Positions 19,303 to 28,228 of a DNA stretch of 64,000 nt are shown one piece after another. The stretch's first letter is position 1. Each line of letters starts with the position of its first letter. The notes under the pieces were generated by a model, which was not told the DNA's origin, ran no database searches, and saw only the letters and a list, made by a program, of their open reading frames with translations. Position numbers and translations under genes: made by a program. Source of the DNA: an uncultured Rhizobiaceae group bacterium. Its GTDB lineage: Bacteria > Pseudomonadota > Alphaproteobacteria > Rhizobiales > Rhizobiaceae. The stretch covers positions 82,724-146,723 of the forward strand of contig CALHCF010000017.1 of the NCBI GenBank assembly GCA_937930635.1, in the 5' to 3' direction.

Positions 19303-20436
19303 TCAATAGTCAACTGCGGCGTAGTACATGGCAAACAATCCATCGACCACGATGACCACGAAAATCGAACGCACGACCGCAGATGTTGTATGGCGACCAA
19401 GAGATTCAGCACTTCCTCCCACTTTCAACCCCTCCACCGTGGCAACCAGTCCGATGATGATTGCCATGCATGGCGCCTTGATCAGTCCGGAAATGAGATG
19501 GTTGGAGCCGACGCTTGCCTGCAACGCATCAAGAAACTGCCCCGGTGTTATTCCCACATAGAGGTCAGCAACAACCATAGCCCCTGCAATACCGGCGAAA
19601 TCAGCCAGAAGTGTGAGAATTGGCAGCGCAATGATCAGGGCAACCAGACGAGGAAAAACCAGCACCCCGATGGGGTTGAGACCAATAACCTGCAGCGCAT
19701 CAATTTCCTCGCGCATTTTCATGGTGCCGATCTCAGCCGTTATGGCGCTTCCGGTTCGGCCGGCGACCATGATTGCAGTGAGCAGGACGCCAATTTCGCG
19801 CAACAGCAAAATACCGACCAGATCCACAACCAGAAGCTCTTCCCCAAACTGCTTAAGCTGGAATGCACCCTGTTGCGCGATGATCGCACCAATCAGAAAG
19901 GACATCACGGCAATGACGGGCACCGCCTTGAGCCCCATGTGATCAAGCTGATTGATGATTGATTTTGGGCGAAAACGACGGCCTGAACGACCGGCCGCCC
20001 GTGGTCCCCGAATGGACGCGCCAAGCAGGTAGAAAGCCATGACCATATCACGTGCCATGCCTGTAACCGCCTGCCCCAACGCCTCAAAGACATTGATCGG
20101 CAGCAGGGAGCGGGACCGCTCAATCGGTCCGTCATCCTGAGTATGAGGCCCGACCACCTCAACCAGCCGCAGGTGCCGCTCATTGGTATCGAGATGATGG
20201 AATGTGGCCCCGGTTTTTTGCGCATCACGCCGCAACCGTTCAACCATCCAGGCAGCGGCTGTATCAAAACTCGTGACAGCGCTTGTATCGAATTCAATGG
20301 CCGCGAATTTCTCTGTCCCAAGCTGCCGCAGGCTGGCATCGACATCGCCAAGCGTTGAAATCGTCCAATCGCCCGTACCACGAACGACCCAACGGTCCGA
20401 CAGACGCTCAACATTTATGGATGCTGGAACTGACAA
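19303..20436 (-). CDS. mlaE: ABC transporter permease MlaE with N-terminal STAS domain
   Basis: A 377-residue inner-membrane permease. The first 100 residues form a STAS-like domain (WTISTLGDVDASLRQL, IEFDTSAVTSFDTAAAWMV), fused to a MlaE permease of about five helices with the signature EIGTMKMREEIDALQVIGLNP. In E. coli the STAS subunit is a separate protein, MlaB; the fusion is usual in alphaproteobacteria. The start is TTG, because no in-frame ATG or GTG lies between it and the STAS strand; an AGTAGAG before it is a weak ribosome binding site. First gene of the Mla operon. The complex should help keep lipid asymmetry of the outer membrane. Confidence 0.92.
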   Translation of the reverse strand: MSVPASINVERLSDRWVVRGTGDWTISTLGDVDASLRQLGTEKFAAIEFDTSAVTSFDTAAAWMVERLRRDAQKTGATFHHLDTNERHLRLVEVVGPHTQDDGPIERSRSLLPINVFEALGQAVTGMARDMVMAFYLLGASIRGPRAAGRSGRRFRPKSIINQLDHMGLKAVPVIAVMSFLIGAIIAQQGAFQLKQFGEELLVVDLVGILLLREIGVLLTAIMVAGRTGSAITAEIGTMKMREEIDALQVIGLNPIGVLVFPRLVALIIALPILTLLADFAGIAGAMVVADLYVGITPGQFLDALQASVGSNHLISGLIKAPCMAIIIGLVATVEGLKVGGSAESLGRHTTSAVVRSIFVVIVVDGLFAMYYAAVDY

Positions 20437-20536
20437 GCTCTACTGTTCCGGATCACGGTCCCAAGGTCAGCAATCATGCCATTTCCAGTCGAACGCGTCC
20501 ATGTAAGATGCAATCATTCAGGTGCAGATTGGCAAT

Positions 20537-21445
20537 CTATCTTGCCAACAGGATAAGCAGGATTGCGACGGCGATCAAAACGATCCCGAAAACCTCCAGA
20601 CGCGAAACTTTTTCACGAAAATAAAAAACACTGGCAGCGAAGGTGAAAAGCAATTCAACCTGACCCAGCGCCCTGACATAAGCAGCATTTTGAAGCGCAA
20701 AAGCTGTGAACCAGCAAACCGACGCGACCATGCCGACAATACCAACCGGCCCAGCAACGCGCCATTCCTTCAAAACCCGCAGCAATTCAGCCCGGTTAAA
20801 AATGAGGAACCACCCTCCCATCATGATCGACTGCATCAAAAGCGCACCTGCCAGCGCAAACGCCGCGGCTATGATGAAATCTGCACCATCGAGTGCCAGA
20901 ACCGCTCCCCGGAAAAACACAACGGAAGCACCAAGCAATGCTGCACATAAAAGCCCGATCCACGTGGCTTTTTCCCTAAGACCGCGCAAAACTCCCATGA
21001 TCGACAGTTTCGTTTCATTGAAGGCCAGAAGGACAGTCCCTGCAGCTCCAGCAGCAATTGCGAAAATGCCAACAGGCCCGACTGTATCTCCCAGCAACAA
21101 GGCACCGAGTATCGCAATCAGAACAACTTCCAGTTTGGAGAACGTTGTTCCCACCGCAAAACTTCTGAATGAAAACATCCACAAAAGGACGACGGTGAAC
21201 AGAATTTGTGCAACAGCACCAAGGGCGCAGTAAACCAGAAACCGCTCATTGATCCCGGGAACTTCATAGCCGCCCCAAAAACTCAACGCCGCGACATACA
21301 GGAGTGCAAGTGGTAACGCGTAGAGAAACCGCGCATAGGCCGCTCCGGCCGTCGACAAACGCCCCTGGATCGACTTCTGGAGCATCGAACGCAGGTTTTG
21401 AAGAAAAGCTGCAGCAATCGTGATGGGAACCCAGAGCGAAATCAT
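20537..21445 (-). CDS. EamA/DMT family transporter, possible riboflavin importer (RibN-like)
   Basis: A 302-residue inner-membrane protein with about ten hydrophobic helices in two halves, the drug/metabolite transporter (EamA) layout. It starts 40 bases after ribH, so it should be on the same FMN-riboswitch-controlled transcript. RibN of Rhizobium leguminosarum is a DMT-family riboflavin importer linked to FMN riboswitches, which makes riboflavin a reasonable substrate guess. The ATG at 21445 follows a GTG at 21448; either could start. Nothing in the sequence itself fixes the substrate. Confidence 0.8.
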   Translation of the reverse strand: MISLWVPITIAAAFLQNLRSMLQKSIQGRLSTAGAAYARFLYALPLALLYVAALSFWGGYEVPGINERFLVYCALGAVAQILFTVVLLWMFSFRSFAVGTTFSKLEVVLIAILGALLLGDTVGPVGIFAIAAGAAGTVLLAFNETKLSIMGVLRGLREKATWIGLLCAALLGASVVFFRGAVLALDGADFIIAAAFALAGALLMQSIMMGGWFLIFNRAELLRVLKEWRVAGPVGIVGMVASVCWFTAFALQNAAYVRALGQVELLFTFAASVFYFREKVSRLEVFGIVLIAVAILLILLAR

Positions 21446-21488
21446 CACACGCCGTGTATTTCAGTTGTCATGCCTTCAAGCATCAAAA

Positions 21489-21923
21489 CTAGGCCGCCAA
21501 CATCGTGCGGGTTTGCTCAATCATAAGCGCGGCCCGCGCCGCTTCACGCCCTTTTTCAACGAAATGAGCTCTGAATATCTCACGATGATGGTCTGTCTCC
21601 TGATAGTGATGGGGTGTCAGCGAGACAGAAAGGATCGGAACACCCGTATCAAGAGCAACCCGCATCAAACCGTCAACCACAGCACCGGCAACAAACTCGT
21701 GACGGTAAATCCCCCCATCAACCACCAGGGCCGCTGCCGCCACTGCGGCGTAGCGACCACTTGTCGCAAGATCCTTGGCCAACAGAGGCATCTCAAAAGC
21801 CCCCGGCACGTCAAAAACCTGAACCTTGTCCGCGGGTATAAGCTCGCAAAACCCGTCCAGTGCGCGATCAACAATATCGCCATGCCAATTGGCTTTGATA
21901 AATGCGTAGCGGGTGGTGGTCAT
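21489..21923 (-). CDS. ribH: 6,7-dimethyl-8-ribityllumazine synthase, type II
   Basis: A 144-residue enzyme condensing 5-amino-6-ribitylaminouracil with 3,4-dihydroxy-2-butanone 4-phosphate, the penultimate step in riboflavin synthesis. Seen are the N-terminal FIKANWHGDIVDRALDGF, the substrate loop VPGAFEMPLLAKDLA and GGIYRHEFVAGAVVDGLM with the catalytic histidine region, then TPHHYQETDHHREIF. The form resembles RibH2 of Brucella and Mesorhizobium, which assembles as decamers rather than 60-mer capsids. An AAGGAG ribosome binding site precedes the ATG. An FMN riboswitch lies 80 bases upstream, so expression should fall when FMN is plentiful. Confidence 0.94.
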   Translation of the reverse strand: MTTTRYAFIKANWHGDIVDRALDGFCELIPADKVQVFDVPGAFEMPLLAKDLATSGRYAAVAAAALVVDGGIYRHEFVAGAVVDGLMRVALDTGVPILSVSLTPHHYQETDHHREIFRAHFVEKGREAARAALMIEQTRTMLAA

Positions 21924-22003
21924 GGCAATCTCCTTTTAAGCAACGACACTGTCACCCAAGGCGATTACGGATCAGCCGCAGCCGGGATACGGCGCAGCTG
22001 ATA

Positions 22004-22143
22004 CGTTCTCTTCCATCCGGACTTTAACCGTCGGCTCAGGCCTCTCACCTGATCTGCTTGACCCTTCCAGCGGAAGGCGCTCGCGGGCTCGCATATGTTC
22101 ACATGCATACCGCCGGTGGGGAATTTCACCCCGCCCTGAGAAC
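22004..22143 (-). promoter_or_regulatory. FMN riboswitch (RFN element)
   Basis: On the minus strand the conserved blocks of the RFN element appear in order: CAGGGCGGGGTGAAATTCCC, CACCGGCGGT, AGCCCGCGAGCG, AGATCAGGTGAGA, GCCGACGGTTAAAGTCCGGA and TGGAAGAGA. This is an essentially complete FMN aptamer. It lies upstream of ribH with about 80 bases between. That spacer holds a GC-rich imperfect hairpin (CAGCTGCGCC / GGCTGCGGCTG) but no T run, so control is more likely at translation than by termination. Confidence 0.96.
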
Positions 22144-22180
22144 AACATCACTATCTTCGAAATCCAGAAGGCAGGCAAGC

Positions 22181-23158
22181 CTATAAGGCCAAGGCACGGG
22201 CCATGATATCCGCATCAATATTACCGCCCGACAGAACGACCAGTACTGACTGGCCGGAAACATCAACCTTTCCCGAAAGCAGCGCAGCCAGCGCAACAGC
22301 ACCGCCTGGTTCAACAACAAGCTTGAACTCCCGAAAGGCAAAGGCAACAGCCCGCAGCGCTTCTTCGTCGCTGACAACCAGCCCGTCCGACAAACTATCC
22401 TTGCAGATTTCAAAAGCTATCTTACCAGGCATCGGTGTCAGCAGCGCGTCACAGACGCTGGGGGTCTTCACATTGCCACCAAGACGCTTTCCGGCACGCA
22501 GGGAACGTGACTGATCATCATAGCCCTGCGGTTCAACCGGATGAACATCGACGGCCGGGAAATAGTGTTTCAGCGCCAGCAGCACGCCCGAGGTCAGCCC
22601 TCCACCGCCAGTACAGACCAGAACACGATCCGGAGTCACACCAAGCGCATTCATATCCTGCGCCATTTCCAGACCTGCCGTGCCCTGCCCGGCAATGACA
22701 TAACGGTTGTCATAGGGATGGATGACCGGCGCTCCGGTGTCCTTCGACAAGGCTTCGACAATCGCTTCGCGATCCTCATTGTGACGGTCATAATCGATGA
22801 TCTGCGCGCCCGACCGACGGGTACGATCCTTCTTTGCCTGCGGTGCATCGGACGGCATGACAATGCGAGCCCTCAAACCCTTGATCCGTGCCGCCTCGGC
22901 AACGCCCTGTGCATGATTTCCAGAAGAACAGGCAAGAATTCCTTCCTGACTATTTACTTCACCTAAATTCTCTATCGCATTGAAAGCACCACGAAACTTG
23001 AAACTACCCGTACGCTGAAGACATTCCGGTTTGAGAAATATCTGCGCATCCAGTTTTTGATCCAGAACGTCCGAGCGCAGGAGCGGCGTGCGGATAGCCT
23101 GTCCTGCGATCGCATTCGCAGCCTTCTCGATATCGCTAAAATCAACGGTGTCTTGCAT
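22181..23158 (-). CDS. Threonine/serine dehydratase (fold-type II PLP enzyme)
   Basis: A 325-residue PLP enzyme that deaminates threonine or serine to the 2-oxo acid, or racemises serine. The PLP lysine is K54 in RTGSFKFRGAF, the substrate loop is CSSGNHAQGVA, the phosphate-binding glycine loop is VCTGGGGLTSGV, and the C-terminal SGGNID is typical. It lacks the regulatory ACT-like domain of biosynthetic IlvA, so it is the short catabolic or racemase-like form. The ORF track extends 112 codons upstream, overlapping the divergent SDR gene; the ATG at 23158 gives the family N-terminus. It ends 38 bases before the FMN riboswitch. Confidence 0.9.
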   Translation of the reverse strand: MQDTVDFSDIEKAANAIAGQAIRTPLLRSDVLDQKLDAQIFLKPECLQRTGSFKFRGAFNAIENLGEVNSQEGILACSSGNHAQGVAEAARIKGLRARIVMPSDAPQAKKDRTRRSGAQIIDYDRHNEDREAIVEALSKDTGAPVIHPYDNRYVIAGQGTAGLEMAQDMNALGVTPDRVLVCTGGGGLTSGVLLALKHYFPAVDVHPVEPQGYDDQSRSLRAGKRLGGNVKTPSVCDALLTPMPGKIAFEICKDSLSDGLVVSDEEALRAVAFAFREFKLVVEPGGAVALAALLSGKVDVSGQSVLVVLSGGNIDADIMARALAL

Positions 23159-23318
23159 GAATCTCACCCAAGATAAATTTCTCCTCTGGCCGTAGGCGCC
23201 TACAATCTCCGGGTCAAGCGTATCAGACTGTTTGAAAAAACCGGGTTTCCTCAATCGCGCCTTGGCAGCCTGCATTGTTTGAGCAATGATCTTTCCATGC
23301 AAATCTGGGAGAAACCTT

Positions 23319-24098
23319 ATGGATCTGGGTATCAAGGGACGTAAAGCCATCGTATGCGCATCAAGCGAAGGACTGGGCAAGGGATGCGCCCGTGCTCTCG
23401 CAGAAGCAGGCTGCGAAGTGATCGTCAACGCACGGACACAGGCCACCGTTGAGTCCACGGTGGCTGAACTGCGCAACTCCACGGATGCCACCATAACCGG
23501 TGTCGCCGCCGATGTTGGAACGGCTGAGGGTCAACAGGCCATTCTGGCTGCCTGTCCCTCCCCCGACATTCTTGTCAACAACAACGGCGGGCCACCACGC
23601 CGCAATTTTAACGAGCTTGACCGTCAGGCCATGATTGAGGGTGTTGTACAAAACATGGTGACGCCCATCGAACTCATCCAGGCGGTCGCCGATGGCATGG
23701 CCGAAAGGCAATTCGGGCGCATCGTCAACATCACATCACTTTCAGTTCTCATGCCAATTGAAGGGCTGGACCTTTCTTCAGGTGCCAGAGCGGGTCTGAC
23801 CGCCTTTCTGGCCGGAGTGCGCCCTCTCTATGCAGCTCACAATGTCACCATGAACAACCTGCTTCCAGGCAAGATGGACACCAAACGCCTGCGTGGTGGC
23901 CTTGAAGCAGCAGCAAAAGCAAGAAACATTGATGTAGAGAAAGTTGCCCAGGCTCAGATGGACGAAATTCCAGCCAGGCGCTTTGGTACGGCGGATGAAT
24001 TTGGCAATGCCTGCGCATTCCTGTGTTCTGCCCACGCTGGTTATATTACCGGCCAGAATATTCTGATGGATGGCGGATTGTACCCGCACGCCTTCTAA
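23319..24098 (+). CDS. SDR family oxidoreductase lacking the canonical catalytic Tyr
   Basis: A 259-residue Rossmann-fold protein of the short-chain dehydrogenase/reductase superfamily. The cofactor motif is a variant, CASSEGLGKGCARAL, followed by DILVNNNGGPP (NNAG-like) and the final YITGQNILMDGGLYP. The catalytic serine region INITSLSVLMP is present, but the expected Y-x3-K is replaced by a segment reading SSGARAGL. A divergent SDR branch with this change is known, so this is probably not decay. The ATG at 23319 is preceded by GGGAGA; the track's earlier start is less likely. It is divergent from the dehydratase gene, with 160 bases between. Confidence 0.87.
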   Translation: MDLGIKGRKAIVCASSEGLGKGCARALAEAGCEVIVNARTQATVESTVAELRNSTDATITGVAADVGTAEGQQAILAACPSPDILVNNNGGPPRRNFNELDRQAMIEGVVQNMVTPIELIQAVADGMAERQFGRIVNITSLSVLMPIEGLDLSSGARAGLTAFLAGVRPLYAAHNVTMNNLLPGKMDTKRLRGGLEAAAKARNIDVEKVAQAQMDEIPARRFGTADEFGNACAFLCSAHAGYITGQNILMDGGLYPHAF

Positions 24099-24272
24099 CG
24101 GCTGCAGAACCGCATCTGCCACGTGCAAAGAGTTGGAAATTGTTAACCTTGCGTCACTTTTTTTGATCAAAAGCCCTTATTTCTATTGATTCTTGCGCAA
24201 GAACCCGCTGCAATGAATCAGCGGCAGGGGATTTAATTAAAAACGGGCGCTGTTTTGCGTATTTTGAGTATC

Positions 24273-25460
24273 ATGGACGGCTTGGTGTGCTGCTTTGCGC
24301 GGTATATGCGCTCTTTTGCGGGTCTATTGGGCCTGTTTTCGGCTTGTATAGTCTTTTTGACGACAGTGAACCCAACCCCGGCAAACGCCCAGTCTGCCAG
24401 TTGCACACGCCTTGAGCGGCAACTGGTTTCATTAGGCCGCGGGAAAGTGCGCAAACGGTCATCCAACCGGTTCTCATCAGCAATCCGCTCGCAAAAGCGA
24501 GAAATTTCACGCATGAAGTCGGCTATGCGGCAGCGCGGTTGTTCAACCAAAAAATGGTTTTTCGTGCGCGATGCTCATTCATCTTGCTCCGGCTATCGCA
24601 ACACGTTGGGAAGGATGCAAAGAAACCTGAAGTCTTTGCAGCGTAAAGGCGGCGGGAGTGCGGGATCGTCAGAACGCACTATCCGCTCGGTGGCAAAACA
24701 GCGCCGCTCCATTAAACGCCGCATGCAACGTGCAGGTTGTTTTAAAAAGAATGTCCGCAGCGCCAGCCTTCGTAAGAAACAACGCCGCAGTTCTGTGGTT
24801 GAACAAATATTTGGTCGCAATGCCAAAAAACGTCCGGTGAGTGCGGCACAGCGCAAACGGGACAAACGGCGACTGGAACGGGCTCTGCGGCGCTCGCGCG
24901 ACTCCAAATCCAAAGTGAAGAATACCGTGCGCACCATCTGTGTGCGGACCTGTGACGGCTTTTTCTTTCCCGTAAGCTTTTCCACCAGCAAAGGCGGAGT
25001 GGCCCGGGATTCCCAAAACTGCAACAACTTGTGTCCAGGAACCGATATGGAACTGTTCTTCCACAAGACAGCCAACGAAACCGTCGAGGAAATGATCTCG
25101 GTTCGCGATGGCAAGAAATACCTGGATCATCCCAATGCTTTTGCTCACCAGCAGCGCTTCGACCCGGCCTGTCGGTGCAACCATAGTCTGGCCCGCAAGA
25201 ACAGAAAGAAACAGTCCACGCCGAAGCAAGATGGCCTGCCAAAACTGAGAATTGCCGAGGAACGCAAGGTTATATCGCGCGTTGCCATGCCTGCCTGGCG
25301 CATCGACCGGGGACAGGATCCCGAAACTCTGGGCAATTTACGGGGTGCGCTGTCCGTCGATTCCATGGCCAAACTGAAATCCAAAGGACCCGGTACGGAA
25401 GTCGCACAGCAAACCCGGCGTATCAGGGTAATCGGCGACGCGTTCTTTCCCACCCAATAA
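24273..25460 (+). CDS. DUF2865 domain secreted protein
   Basis: About 395 residues with an N-terminal signal peptide ([23 protein letters not shown]). A central arginine- and lysine-rich helical region with regularly spaced cysteines follows, and the conserved DUF2865 core is at about 225 to 305: [22 protein letters not shown] and an ELFFH segment. DUF2865 is common in Rhizobiales and has no known function. Paired cysteines suggest disulfides in the periplasm. The start is uncertain: TTG 24255, ATG 24273 and ATG 24306 are all in frame. Its 3' end overlaps the 3' end of gltX on the other strand by 38 bases. Confidence 0.78.
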   Translation: MDGLVCCFARYMRSFAGLLGLFSACIVFLTTVNPTPANAQSASCTRLERQLVSLGRGKVRKRSSNRFSSAIRSQKREISRMKSAMRQRGCSTKKWFFVRDAHSSCSGYRNTLGRMQRNLKSLQRKGGGSAGSSERTIRSVAKQRRSIKRRMQRAGCFKKNVRSASLRKKQRRSSVVEQIFGRNAKKRPVSAAQRKRDKRRLERALRRSRDSKSKVKNTVRTICVRTCDGFFFPVSFSTSKGGVARDSQNCNNLCPGTDMELFFHKTANETVEEMISVRDGKKYLDHPNAFAHQQRFDPACRCNHSLARKNRKKQSTPKQDGLPKLRIAEERKVISRVAMPAWRIDRGQDPETLGNLRGALSVDSMAKLKSKGPGTEVAQQTRRIRVIGDAFFPTQ

Positions 25461-26799
25461 CCGGCAGTAGTTGGGCAAGCTCCGGCCCATGATCAAGGCC
25501 GGTCAGCGCTTTGCGCAATGGCATGAACAAACCCCTGCCCTTGCGCCCTGTTTCCTGCTTCAACGCATTGGTCCACTGCGCCCAGACATCCTCGCCCCAG
25601 GGTTCAGCCGGTAAAAGTTCTGCAGCAGCCGCGAGAAACTCCGCATCTTCCGCCAACACCTCGACCGGTTCAAACTGTCCCTCGACAATTTTTTGCCAAT
25701 CGACAGCTTCCCCAAACTTGCTGAGATTGGCCCGGATCGCGAGCCAGAAACTCTCGCCAAGATCGGCGTCAGCCTCCTTTAGACGCGGTAGCGCACGTTC
25801 ATAGGACATGGACTGAAGCAGCTTCTCGTTCAGCGCACCAAGATCATTGTCATCAAACTTGGCATCGGATTTAGAGACCTTTGTGGGATCAAAAACCGAG
25901 TTCAGTTCCTCCAGTGAAGCACATGCCTCGACGGCCTGCCCCGTTCCAATGAGCGTAGCCAGCGAGGCAACAGCCATTGGTTCCAGCCCTGCTTCTCGCA
26001 GCGACGCAATGGACAGCGCTCCCTTGCGCTTGGAAAGCCCTTCGCCTGAAGCGCTCATCAGCAGATTGTGGTGCCCAAACCGGGGTGCCGGTCCGCCCAG
26101 CGCTTCAAACAAGGCAATCTGAGCGCCTGTATTGGTAACATGGTCGCCGCCGCGAATGACATGCGTCACGCCCATGTCCAGATCATCGACAACGGAAGGC
26201 AGGGTATAAAGATAGCTGCCATTGCCCCGTATCAGCACAGGGTCGGACATGGATGCCAGATCGACCGTTTGCTGACCGCGCATCACATCATCCCAGTGAA
26301 CATCGGTTCTTTGCGTTTCAAAGGGCGTGCTGGAAAAGTTTGGCAGCAAAAACCGCCAGTGCGGCGTACGGCCTTCTGCCTCGAAAGCGGCCTTTTCCTC
26401 GTCTGTCAACTTCAGTGCCGCGCGATCATAGACGGGAGGCAAACCTCGCGCCATGAGCCGTTTGCGCCGCCGCTCGATTTCATCGGGCGTCTCGTAACAG
26501 GCGTAGAGCAACCCTGCTTCGCGCAGTTTATCAGCCGCTTCATCATAGATTTTGAAGCGGTCGGACTGCCGTTCGGTCCGGTGGGGTTCGACCCCAAGCC
26601 AGGCGAGGTCATCGATGATGCCCTGCGCAAACGCCTCCGTCGATCGCTCGACATCGGTATCATCAAGGCGAAGAATAAAGCATCCGTCACTGGCGCTGGC
26701 AAAGAGCCAATTGATCAGTGCGGTTCGAATATTACCGATATGCAGCCGGCCAGTGGGCGATGGTGCAAAACGGACGGTGGGAGCGGAATTTTCTGTCAT
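25423..26799 (-). CDS. gltX: Glutamate--tRNA ligase
   Basis: A 458-residue class I aminoacyl-tRNA synthetase that charges tRNA with glutamate. The HIGH motif appears as [19 protein letters not shown] and the KMSKS motif as [12 protein letters not shown]. The sequence [15 protein letters not shown] lies in the connecting region. Length and the C-terminal anticodon-binding helical domain ([14 protein letters not shown]) are normal for bacteria. Many Rhizobiales carry two gltX copies, one of which may prefer tRNA-Gln in organisms using the amidotransferase route; which copy this is cannot be told here. Its tail overlaps the convergent DUF2865 gene. Confidence 0.93.
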   Translation of the reverse strand: MTENSAPTVRFAPSPTGRLHIGNIRTALINWLFASASDGCFILRLDDTDVERSTEAFAQGIIDDLAWLGVEPHRTERQSDRFKIYDEAADKLREAGLLYACYETPDEIERRRKRLMARGLPPVYDRAALKLTDEEKAAFEAEGRTPHWRFLLPNFSSTPFETQRTDVHWDDVMRGQQTVDLASMSDPVLIRGNGSYLYTLPSVVDDLDMGVTHVIRGGDHVTNTGAQIALFEALGGPAPRFGHHNLLMSASGEGLSKRKGALSIASLREAGLEPMAVASLATLIGTGQAVEACASLEELNSVFDPTKVSKSDAKFDDNDLGALNEKLLQSMSYERALPRLKEADADLGESFWLAIRANLSKFGEAVDWQKIVEGQFEPVEVLAEDAEFLAAAAELLPAEPWGEDVWAQWTNALKQETGRKGRGLFMPLRKALTGLDHGPELAQLLPVIGWERTRRRLP

Positions 26800-26847
26800 A
26801 GCGCCGGGATAGTAGACGGGGCATCAAAGTGCAATCGCTGGTGAAAT

Positions 26848-28080
26848 CTAAGTGCCTTCCAACCCCTGCTCTGCACGGATCATCAACCTGTTTGAGACGG
26901 TCAGCATGACGAATGCACCCAAAAGGCAGTAAAACCCGATAAAGAAAAGCTGGCGCGGAAAAGAAATATCATAGTCAATCAATATGCCGGTAATTCCCGG
27001 TCCGGCTGCAGATGCAAAAACCATGAGCGCCATTGCGACAGAGCGCACCGAACCCAGATGACGAACGCCATAGATTTCAGGCCAGACCGCACCAAACAGC
27101 GCCGATGATACGCCATAGCTCAGCCCCATGAAAAACATGGTGGCAAAGATTGCGGCCGTCGCCGAAAAATTGGCCAGAATCAGGCAAGCCACACCCAGTG
27201 GCACAAGAAACAGCGGGAGCAGACGGATCGCGCTCCAACGGTCAATGGCGTAACCGGTAACCAGTGTCACGCAAACCGTGGTCACGGCCATCAAGGCAAA
27301 GGAACTGTAATAGATTTCGGGTTTCCAACCGTTGAGTTCAATCAGATAGTCCTGGTGAAACCAGATCGATGTGCCAATGAAAGCGGGAGACAAAACACCC
27401 GTACACAGCATCCAGAACAAAGGGTCCCGCAACACCTCATCGCGCTGCCATTGTCTGCCGGTCTCCTGATGATTGTCTGATATATCCTGCACCGTTGTTC
27501 GCGGTATCCGTTCAACACGCATCAAGGCAATGATTGCGGGAAGAGCAACCAGCAACAGCAACAAGGCAGCCGCAAGCCAGGCGTTGCGCCAGCCCACCGA
27601 TGCTGCAATCAGGACAAACAGGCTTGGCATCAGGGCTTCGGAACACTGATGCCCGATATTGGATGCAGAGACCGCTTTACCGCGATTTGCCGAATACCAC
27701 CGCCCCATCGCTGTCATCGCCGTATGCCCCATCATTCCCTGCCCGAAAAGGCGAAGGAGAAATATGACCGCGATCAACATGGGAACCGAGGTAATGAACC
27801 CCATGGAAACGGTTGCACATATCAAAAACAACAGGGTCACGCCTGCACAAATGACGACACTCGTGCGGTCAACGAAACGCCCGACAAACGGAAAGCAACA
27901 GGCGCTTGCCAGAGTGGCCGTCATATAAACAGTTCCGAAACTGCCATGACTGAGGCCAAACTCCTGGCGTATCTCCGAACCCCAGATCGAGATGAAGAAT
28001 GTCTGGCCAAAGGCAGAAAAGAATGTCAGCAGAAACCCGCCGAGCAACCAGCGGGCATTCTCGCGATAGAAATCGAACAT
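26848..28080 (-). CDS. Major facilitator superfamily transporter
   Basis: A 410-residue polytopic inner-membrane protein with about twelve hydrophobic segments from residue 12 (LLGGFLLTFFSAFGQTFFISI). The MFS A-motif-like loop between helices 2 and 3 reads GRFVDRTSVVI, and the central cytoplasmic loop is long and polar (ISDNHQETGRQWQRDEVLRD). The order of motifs resembles carboxylate/oxalate-type MFS carriers, but the substrate is not determined. It follows gltX upstream on the same strand region yet is transcribed in the same direction from its own promoter area; 148 bases separate it from the PBP1A stop. Confidence 0.85.
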   Translation of the reverse strand: MFDFYRENARWLLGGFLLTFFSAFGQTFFISIWGSEIRQEFGLSHGSFGTVYMTATLASACCFPFVGRFVDRTSVVICAGVTLLFLICATVSMGFITSVPMLIAVIFLLRLFGQGMMGHTAMTAMGRWYSANRGKAVSASNIGHQCSEALMPSLFVLIAASVGWRNAWLAAALLLLLVALPAIIALMRVERIPRTTVQDISDNHQETGRQWQRDEVLRDPLFWMLCTGVLSPAFIGTSIWFHQDYLIELNGWKPEIYYSSFALMAVTTVCVTLVTGYAIDRWSAIRLLPLFLVPLGVACLILANFSATAAIFATMFFMGLSYGVSSALFGAVWPEIYGVRHLGSVRSVAMALMVFASAAGPGITGILIDYDISFPRQLFFIGFYCLLGAFVMLTVSNRLMIRAEQGLEGT

Positions 28081-28228
28081 CGAACCGGCGCTGGGAAAAT
28101 TGAGACGCCAATCGGCTTAAGCCTCAACACCTCTGCTGACAAGTACCGCAGTTTTTTGCTCAAGTGTCCAAAGGAAACAGCCGACAGGCTTTCTTTCGCG
28201 ACATTGAGCGCACAGCCATCAATTCAGA

